Of a stretch of 19,592 nucleotides of DNA, positions 14,588-19,592 are shown piece after piece. This DNA comes from JBBQVS01 sp038211295 (GTDB lineage: Bacteria; Chloroflexota; Ktedonobacteria; Ktedonobacterales; Ktedonobacteraceae): positions 1-19,592 of the forward strand of contig JBBQVS010000076.1 of NCBI GenBank assembly GCA_038211295.1, in the 5' to 3' direction. A model generated the notes under the pieces. It did not search any database, was not told the DNA's origin, and worked only from the letters and a program-made list of their open reading frames with translations. The first letter of the stretch is position 1. Each line of letters opens with the position of its first letter. The position numbers and the translations under genes were made by a program.

Positions 14588-14983
14588 ATGGCAAAGTTGC
14601 AGCATCCAGAGAACCTTAAATATAGCAAAACCGACGAGTGGATACGGGTTGAGGGCAATCTCGCAACTCTCGGAATCAGCGATTACGCGCAAGATCAGCT
14701 TGGCGATATCGTCTACATCGAACTTCCATGGGGTGCGGACGAAAACATCAGCGACGAGGCGAAGTTCGGCGATATCGAGTCGGTCAAGGCCACTTCCGAA
14801 CTGCTTTCACCGCTAAGTGGAAAGATCGTGAAGGTCAACGAAAATTTGAAGGATACACCCGAACTTATCAACGACCAACCCTACGAAGCCGGTTGGATGC
14901 TCGTTGTCGAGATGAGCAATCCCGCAGAACTCGCGAACCTGATGGACGCTGCTGAGTATCAGCAATATCTTCAGGGACGATAA
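14588..14983 (+). CDS. gcvH: Glycine cleavage system H protein
   Basis: This 131-residue lipoyl carrier shuttles the aminomethyl intermediate between the P, T and L proteins. The lipoylation site is Lys67 in FGDIESVKATSELLSPLSGKIV (60-81), the canonical 'ESVKA' turn. The N-terminal YSKTDEWIRVEGNLATLGISDYAQDQLGDIVYIELP is typical of H proteins. AGGGAG lies 8 nt before ATG. The gene forms a two-gene unit with gcvT. It is followed by a hairpin and a 570-nt non-coding stretch, not by gcvP, so the cleavage system is split in this genome or relies on distant gcvPA/gcvPB. Confidence 0.97.
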   Translation: MAKLQHPENLKYSKTDEWIRVEGNLATLGISDYAQDQLGDIVYIELPWGADENISDEAKFGDIESVKATSELLSPLSGKIVKVNENLKDTPELINDQPYEAGWMLVVEMSNPAELANLMDAAEYQQYLQGR

Positions 14984-14998
14984 AAAAGAGCGAGACTC

Positions 14999-15055
14999 TG
15001 GGGCAAGGTGAAAGCACAGCATGGGCAAGCCACACCATGCTCTCACTTTGCCCCA
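14999..15055 (+). terminator. Long imperfect hairpin after gcvH
   Basis: The left arm from TGGGGCAA (14999-15006) to CATGG (15020-15024) pairs with the right arm CCATG (15035-15039) to TTTGCCCCA (15047-15055), with a 10-nt loop, one mismatch and a small bulge. It begins 15 nt after the gcvH stop. No T-tract follows. Confidence 0.6.
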
Positions 15056-15165
15056 TACTATGCCCACTTACCCTCATTTAGAACGTCACAATGACAATAT
15101 TTTTGCGAGGAATGCCCCGATTCTGGCGTTAGTATTACTGGAAGTCCTATTTTGTTGGCAAATCT

Positions 15166-15195
15166 TTGACAGGAACGAAACAATTTCGTTATACT
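15166..15195 (+). promoter_or_regulatory. Promoter upstream of mpgS with a palindromic operator in its spacer
   Basis: TTGACA (15166-15171, 6/6) and TATACT (15190-15195, 5/6) are 18 nt apart. The spacer is almost filled by the perfect inverted repeat AACGAAA (15074-equivalent arm at 15174-15180) and TTTCGTT (15184-15190) around CAA. A protein bound there would block or reshape the promoter. Transcription would start near 15202, leaving a leader of about 350 nt before mpgS. The leader holds a small hairpin (ATGTGC 15265-15270 with GCACAT 15276-15281) but no convincing gene. Confidence 0.62.
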
Positions 15196-15554
15196 TATAG
15201 TGACACTTGTCATGAGATGCCACAAACGACGTAGCCTTCCGTAAGACAGCAAAAAACACACTATATGTGCAAAAAGCACATGAATGAAACTCCTGTCAAT
15301 ACGTACATACTCGTTGCATTCAAAGTGTACTTACGCCGCTGTAAGTCTCTAACCCGACCCCTAAGCGAAACTCTATGCTCTTTCACCAGGTTTGCCTCGT
15401 GTTCCCCGCAAGAACATGCGGTAAGCTCGACGAAGAGTGCTCTTTTCCAACTAAGCCGTTTTTACACTCGCCGCAACACCGCTCGGCTTCGTACACAACC
15501 ATACCCTTTCCAAGTTTTTACTCACTCCACTCAATTACTGTAGGGGGATCACGC

Positions 15555-16772
15555 GTGAACATTGATACAGTGCGCTTCTCACACCTCTTAGAGGTAAACG
15601 AACTCAACGACCTGAACTACTTTCTGTCCCACACCGCTTTTGTCATTTCCCATAAAAGCGAGAGCGTGGAGACGTTGCTCAGCGTACTCTGGTTTCTTCC
15701 TGTCAATAGCCCCATCATTATCGTTACAAATTGTCCCGAAGAGGAAAGGCAAACACTCGAAAGCGATCTCAAAGAACGCTTAAAAGAACACCAGCACACA
15801 TACCTCGTACATCAGAAGGATGCACTGATTGCGAGTATATTCAAAGACTCTGGCGTTTCACAGATATTGGGCGAAGATGGAAGAGTGGTCAATGGTAAAG
15901 GTGAGGGGATGTATATTGGGACGATGTGCGCGGCGCAACTGGGTTACGCGGAATGGGTGGTCTATTATGACGCGGACAACTTTGTGCCGAGCGCGTTGCT
16001 GGAGTACACGCTGGCGATGAGCAAGTTGTTTATGGCGGCACGCGTCGGACACGCCCGAACGGAAAACGCGGTGATTCTTAACGAACGACACACGCACGAT
16101 GCTATTGTACCCGATCTGCACAATATCCGCATCTGCTGGTCTTCCAAACCCGCGCTTGGCAATGCTAATTCTGATGTGAAGCTACTTGGACGCTGTACCC
16201 GCGTGGTTTCTCCCCTCTTCACAAGCCTGCTTGACGGGTGGTTTGGTATTCGCGATTATCCCGTCATTTCATCGAACGCGGGTGAGCAGGGGATGACGAT
16301 GAGAACCGCGACAACTATTCGTTTCTCGTCGGGCTATTCCGTCGAAACATTCCAATTTCTCGACCTGCTGTATCATGCGTCGCGCTGGGATGTTGCGCCC
16401 AAATGCGTGACTGTGCAACAATATCAGTCGAAGAGTCCCCACTTTCATGATAAGAAAGAGGACACACACATCAAAAAGATGATCGCGGACAGTCTGGGAG
16501 CGTTTCAGTTATTCAAAAAGTTTTTGCCACGCAATGTCAAGAAACATCTGCGCGAAGTGTACGATGAGCTTGATCTGGAAATGCGCTTGCCCGAAGTCTA
16601 TCCGGCACTTGGCGAGCTGCGCCTTGAGCAGTATGGAGCCTTCACGGACTACTATCGTTTGTTTAGAACACGAGAATTGCATACTGAGCCTGTGTTGAGC
16701 AGTGTTGCTGCCGCTTCGCGCAATGGCGAAATGTATTTCACCGATGAGGAGGTTCCTTGCGGCTTATCATAG
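15555..16772 (+). CDS. mpgS: Mannosyl-3-phosphoglycerate synthase
   Basis: This GT55-type glycosyltransferase would join GDP-mannose to 3-phosphoglycerate, giving mannosyl-3-phosphoglycerate, the precursor of the compatible solute mannosylglycerate. I use GTG 15555 (405 residues), with AGGGGGA 6 nt upstream; the frame stays open to 15375, but that extension is low-complexity and unlike the family. Recognisable segments are FVISHKSE (29-36), YLVHQKDALIASIF (83-96), NGKGEGMYIGTM (113-124), VVYYDADNFVPSALLEY (135-151) with the metal-binding DAD (139-141), NIRICWSSKPALGN (190-203), SNAGEQGMTM (240-249), FSSGYSVETFQFLD (257-270) and PHFHDKKEDTHI (295-306). The 3' end overlaps the histidine phosphatase gene by 16 nt, indicating a translationally coupled pair. 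Osmotic or heat-stress control is likely for such a gene but not shown. Confidence 0.88.
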   Translation: MNIDTVRFSHLLEVNELNDLNYFLSHTAFVISHKSESVETLLSVLWFLPVNSPIIIVTNCPEEERQTLESDLKERLKEHQHTYLVHQKDALIASIFKDSGVSQILGEDGRVVNGKGEGMYIGTMCAAQLGYAEWVVYYDADNFVPSALLEYTLAMSKLFMAARVGHARTENAVILNERHTHDAIVPDLHNIRICWSSKPALGNANSDVKLLGRCTRVVSPLFTSLLDGWFGIRDYPVISSNAGEQGMTMRTATTIRFSSGYSVETFQFLDLLYHASRWDVAPKCVTVQQYQSKSPHFHDKKEDTHIKKMIADSLGAFQLFKKFLPRNVKKHLREVYDELDLEMRLPEVYPALGELRLEQYGAFTDYYRLFRTRELHTEPVLSSVAAASRNGEMYFTDEEVPCGLS

Positions 16773-17392
16773 TACGTCATGGAGAGACACCCTATAATAC
16801 CGCCCGCCGCATCACGGGTCAGACCGATGTTCTGCTCAACGAACTGGGGCAGAAGCAGGCGGAACTGGTGGGCGCGTATCTGGCACAGGAAACGATTGAT
16901 GTTGTCGTTTCCTCCGATTTGCAGCGCACTCGTGCTACCGCACGTGCCATCGCACGGGGGCATGACCTGTTCTTGCAAGAGGATGCCGACCTGCGCGAGA
17001 TCGCGATGGGCGAGTGGGAAGGCTTGACCTACACAGAGATAACGGAACGTTTCGCGGACTCACAGACTCGCTGGCAGAGCGACCCCACGACCTATGCCAT
17101 TCCGGGCGGGGGCGAGACGGTCACGCAGGTGCAGGTGCGCCTGGCCCGTGCGCTGACACACTGGTACGAGCAGTACCCCGATGCAACCGTTGTCTGGGCC
17201 ACACACGGCGGCGTAATTGGTATCCTAATCTGTCACCTGCTGGGCATCGATATTCGACGACGCTGGCAGTTTCGGCACAGTAACGCGTCAATCGCAGAAA
17301 TCTCTTTTAGTCCCGAACACATCATCATAGAACGGCTCAACGAGACCGGGCATCTCGCGACGATACGCCATATCGAAGGTGCCGAGGCGTAA
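16757..17392 (+). CDS. Histidine phosphatase superfamily protein, predicted mannosyl-3-phosphoglycerate phosphatase
   Basis: The 211-residue protein begins MRLIIVRHGETPYNTARRITGQTDV, the phosphoglycerate-mutase-like signature with catalytic His8 flanked by Arg7. Other active-site residues are Arg58 in SSDLQRTRATA, the Glu of LREIAMGEWEG (Glu81 is the likely proton donor) and His150 in WATHGGVIG. The start is TTG 16757, 4 nt after AGGAGG (16747-16752), inside the end of mpgS. That coupling suggests it removes phosphate from mannosyl-3-phosphoglycerate. Known mpgP products are HAD phosphatases, whereas actinobacterial glucosyl-3-phosphoglycerate phosphatases are histidine phosphatases, so the substitution has precedent. 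Other roles typical of this fold (CobC-like, GpmB-like) remain possible. Length and motifs are complete. Confidence 0.88.
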   Translation: MRLIIVRHGETPYNTARRITGQTDVLLNELGQKQAELVGAYLAQETIDVVVSSDLQRTRATARAIARGHDLFLQEDADLREIAMGEWEGLTYTEITERFADSQTRWQSDPTTYAIPGGGETVTQVQVRLARALTHWYEQYPDATVVWATHGGVIGILICHLLGIDIRRRWQFRHSNASIAEISFSPEHIIIERLNETGHLATIRHIEGAEA

Positions 17393-17398
17393 AAATAG

Positions 17399-17445
17399 TA
17401 CAGTATACAGGGTACAACCAGATTGTTTATACCTCGTATACTGTA
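17399..17445. terminator. Inverted repeat after the histidine phosphatase gene
   Basis: TACAGTATAC (17399-17408) pairs perfectly with GTATACTGTA (17436-17445). The inner bases GGTA (17411-17414) pair with TACC (17430-17433) across two mismatched positions, leaving a 15-nt loop. It starts 6 nt past the stop codon at 17392 and ends 8 nt before the next promoter element, so it could be a terminator or an operator for the GMC gene. Confidence 0.5.
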
Positions 17446-17453
17446 TCGACGTA

Positions 17454-17462
17454 TGTTATACT
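17454..17462 (+). promoter_or_regulatory. Extended -10 promoter for the GMC oxidoreductase gene
   Basis: TG-T-TATACT (17454-17462) is an extended -10 element with a 5/6 hexamer. No recognisable -35 lies 17 nt upstream. Transcription would start near 17469, about 50 nt before the ATG. Confidence 0.45.
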
Positions 17463-17517
17463 ACATAGGCATCATTGAACGTACCTTTTCAGCGTTATCG
17501 AAAGGGAACACCCGAAC

Positions 17518-19572
17518 ATGGCTGTTACAACATCAACCTCCACTCCTACAACCTCCCAGAGCCGCGTTGCTGGCTGGCTCACACCCGACGAGTTCACGCT
17601 TATCGAGGCCGTGTGTGAGACACTTTTGCCTGCGCTTGAACCCCCAACTGGAAGCAGTCCCGCCATCGCTGCGTATTACAGACGCAAGGCAAGCGACCTG
17701 CATGTCGCTATGTTGTTCGCGGAAACGTTAGCGCATGAGAACGCTGAAACGCAAACAGAGTTTCGCCAGCTGCTAGCAACGATGGCAAGCCCCATCGGGG
17801 GAGTGCTGCTGATCGCGGCCCCGAAACCGTTTATCGCTTTTGGGCAGGAGCAGCGCGAAAAATATTTACAGGCGATGGCGAATAGTCCCGTCGCTCAGTT
17901 GCGGCAGGGCTATCAGGCGTTGAAGCGGCTCACTACCTTTATTTTTTATTCCGTTCCCAATCCACAGGGAGTCAATCCCAACTGGGAAGTGCTGGACTAC
18001 GAAGCACCTCCACCACCACCGACTACGCCACGCACTATCAAACCACTGGTAATCACCGAAAATATGACGTTGGAGTGTGACGCGGTAGTTATCGGCTCCG
18101 GTGCCGGAGGCGGAGTCGTCGCGGGAGAACTCGCTCAGGCGGGTAAAAGCGTCGTAGTGCTGGAAAAGGGCGGCTATAACAGCGAGGCCGATTTCACTTA
18201 TCAAGAGGTACAGGCAATGCCAGAATTGTACCTCAAACGCGGCTCCCTCGCGACTAGAGACTTGAGCATGACGATACTCGCGGGTAGCACGCTCGGTGGG
18301 GGAACCGTCGTCAACTGGAACACCTCGTTTCGCACGCCCGACGACGTGCTGGAAGAGTGGGCGCGAACGTCCGGTCTGCCCGACTTCACGGGGGCGGCAC
18401 TGCAAGAGAGCTTCACGGCGGTTGAGCAACGGATGCAGGTTAACACAGAGAACAGTACGCACAACGTTCAGAACCAGTTGTTGTTCGATGGTAGCGTCGC
18501 GCTTGGCTATCACGCGGGGGTGATTCGACGTAATGCGGTTGGCTGTGAGCAGCGATGCGGTGCCTGTTGTTTTGGCTGCCGCTATGAGTGTAAGCAATCG
18601 ACTACGAAGACGTATTTACAGGATGCATATGACAAAGGGGCGCGAATCGTTGTGCGGTGCAGCGTCGAGAAGGTGCTGATCGAGAATGGCAAAGCGGTTG
18701 GCGTCGTCGCGAAAGCACTGGATATCGCGAGTGGGGCGACGTTTATGGTAACGGTACGCGCGAAGGTTGTGGTACTCGCGGCTGGCACCATCAACTCCCC
18801 TGCGGTACTGCTGCGGTCAGGCGTTGAGAACAAGCATATCGGGCGACACCTGAAACTGCATCCCGTCTCCACTGTTTCTGGCGTGTATCCAGAGAAGGTC
18901 TATCCCTGGAAGGGCGTCCTACAATCCGCGTATAACGACGAGTTCGCGCACCTGCACGACAACTACGGGTACAAACTAGAGGTCGCTCCAGCGCATCCGG
19001 GTCTGATTGGCCTGACAACCCCCTGGTATGGGGCGCGAGCGTACCGTGAGTCGATGCTGAATGCGCCCCACCTGGCGACAATTATTGTGCTTACACGCGA
19101 CAAAGGCGAGGGAACGGTGACGACTGATCGCGATGGTGAGCCAGTCGTGGACTACACAACCTCGGCCTATGACCGCCAGCATCTTCTGCACGGTCTGCGA
19201 ACGTCCGCTCGTGTGCATCTAGCGGCTGGCGCGAGGTCGGTGCTATCGCTCCACACAAAGCAGAACCGCGTAGACCGCTTCGCGGATGGAACGGTGAGTC
19301 AGCGCGACCTGCGCGATTTCGATGCCCGCATCGAGCGTTACGGCATGGGGCCGAACCGCATGATGATGTTTTCCGCGCACCAGATGGGAACCTGCCGCAT
19401 GGGAGCCGCCGCTAAGAACGCCGTAACCGATGGTAACGGCGAAGTATACGGCGTGAAGGGGCTTTTCGTGTGCGACGGGAGCGTGTTCCCCGCCGCGAGT
19501 GGCGTGAACCCGATGCTGTCTATAATGGGCCTCTCTCATCGTTCGGCGCAATATATCAAGAGCGTGTTGTAG
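17518..19572 (+). CDS. GMC-family FAD-dependent oxidoreductase (long-chain alcohol oxidase-like)
   Basis: The 684-residue flavoprotein has a GMC core. The ADP-binding motif is CDAVVIGSGAGGGVVAGELA (187-206) with VVVLEKGG; STLGGGTVVNWNTSFRTP (257-274) contacts FAD; and the C-terminus FSAHQMGTCRMG (618-629), VCDGSVFPAASGVNPM (651-666) supplies the catalytic His621/Asn664 type pair. An N-terminal helical region of about 180 residues (LTPDEFTLIEAVCETLLPAL) and the Cys-rich segment GCEQRCGACCFGCRYECKQSTT (342-363) match, from memory, the long-chain fatty alcohol oxidase branch. It likely oxidises a hydrophobic alcohol. Six Cys (343, 347, 350, 351, 354, 358) cluster tightly. No signal peptide is evident; the Pro-rich linker (EAPPPPPTTPRT, 162-173) joins the two regions. 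AAAGGGA lies about 10 nt before ATG. It appears to be transcribed alone. Confidence 0.9.
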   Translation: MAVTTSTSTPTTSQSRVAGWLTPDEFTLIEAVCETLLPALEPPTGSSPAIAAYYRRKASDLHVAMLFAETLAHENAETQTEFRQLLATMASPIGGVLLIAAPKPFIAFGQEQREKYLQAMANSPVAQLRQGYQALKRLTTFIFYSVPNPQGVNPNWEVLDYEAPPPPPTTPRTIKPLVITENMTLECDAVVIGSGAGGGVVAGELAQAGKSVVVLEKGGYNSEADFTYQEVQAMPELYLKRGSLATRDLSMTILAGSTLGGGTVVNWNTSFRTPDDVLEEWARTSGLPDFTGAALQESFTAVEQRMQVNTENSTHNVQNQLLFDGSVALGYHAGVIRRNAVGCEQRCGACCFGCRYECKQSTTKTYLQDAYDKGARIVVRCSVEKVLIENGKAVGVVAKALDIASGATFMVTVRAKVVVLAAGTINSPAVLLRSGVENKHIGRHLKLHPVSTVSGVYPEKVYPWKGVLQSAYNDEFAHLHDNYGYKLEVAPAHPGLIGLTTPWYGARAYRESMLNAPHLATIIVLTRDKGEGTVTTDRDGEPVVDYTTSAYDRQHLLHGLRTSARVHLAAGARSVLSLHTKQNRVDRFADGTVSQRDLRDFDARIERYGMGPNRMMMFSAHQMGTCRMGAAAKNAVTDGNGEVYGVKGLFVCDGSVFPAASGVNPMLSIMGLSHRSAQYIKSVL

Positions 19573-19592
19573 AATATAGCATAGGTGAAGTG

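Noticed and set aside
15265..15543. 92-residue open frame in the mpgS leader
   Set aside because: The start has no Shine-Dalgarno sequence and lies in a small hairpin; composition (Ser, Thr, Arg, Cys-rich) is unlike the neighbours. Kept only as an alternative explanation for the long leader.
15375..15554. N-terminal extension of mpgS to an upstream ATG
   Set aside because: The added 60 residues are low-complexity and unlike the family, and the GTG at 15555 has a good AGGGGGA upstream.
17866..18597. 243-residue open frame antisense to the GMC oxidoreductase
   Set aside because: The plus-strand frame carries all conserved motifs of the family; the antisense product resembles nothing and has no ribosome site.

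Overview
The window is ordinary-looking bacterial chromosome with moderate GC. There are compact genes, strong AGGAGG-type ribosome binding sites mostly 7-9 nt before the start, some GTG/TTG starts, sigma70-type promoters, and no mobile element, CRISPR array, tRNA or rRNA that I can see. The gene mix fits a free-living heterotroph: archaeal-type glycogen debranching enzyme, mannosyl-3-phosphoglycerate synthase, short citrate synthase, long-chain-alcohol-oxidase-like GMC enzyme. I lean towards Chloroflexota, possibly Ktedonobacteria, but this is an impression from gene content and not a demonstrated placement.

Layout. 1-101 is the tail of an upstream gene. 279-686 (-) is a stand-alone receiver domain in which Asn replaces the phosphoacceptor Asp. 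It is divergent from a SprT-like zinc metallopeptidase (938-1615, +), which converges on a glycogen debranching enzyme (1646-4030, -). A 500-nt divergent regulatory region follows. Next comes a polar amino acid ABC importer: lipoprotein 4534-5439, permease 5673-6422, ATPase 6435-7217. It ends in a PyrK-like Fe-S flavoprotein joined to the ATPase gene by an ATG/TAA overlap (7217-7975). A long hairpin separates this operon from a convergent citrate synthase (8042-9217, -). Divergent to citrate synthase is an 83-residue HTH protein (9484-9735) that resembles the N-terminal DNA-binding domain of fused HTH-citrate synthases. Then come an aldo/keto reductase (9823-10722), a glutamine synthetase family protein (10807-12207), a SAM methyltransferase (12438-13295), gcvT-gcvH (13430-14983), mannosyl-3-phosphoglycerate synthase (15555-16772) overlapping a histidine phosphatase (16757-17392), and a GMC oxidoreductase (17518-19572).

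How the genes work together. The importer supplies amino acids, possibly to the glutamine synthetase and glycine cleavage proteins nearby. The two-gene unit at 15555-17392 is predicted to make mannosylglycerate (a compatible solute) from GDP-mannose and 3-phosphoglycerate, with a histidine-phosphatase-type enzyme in place of the usual HAD phosphatase. The debranching enzyme handles glycogen. The most interesting points are the mpgS/histidine-phosphatase pair, the split HTH/citrate synthase pair with a palindrome inside the HTH promoter, a second promoter with a spacer palindrome ahead of mpgS, and Asp-to-Asn changes at key positions in the receiver domain and in the debranching enzyme. Several long hairpins without U-tracts sit at gene ends.
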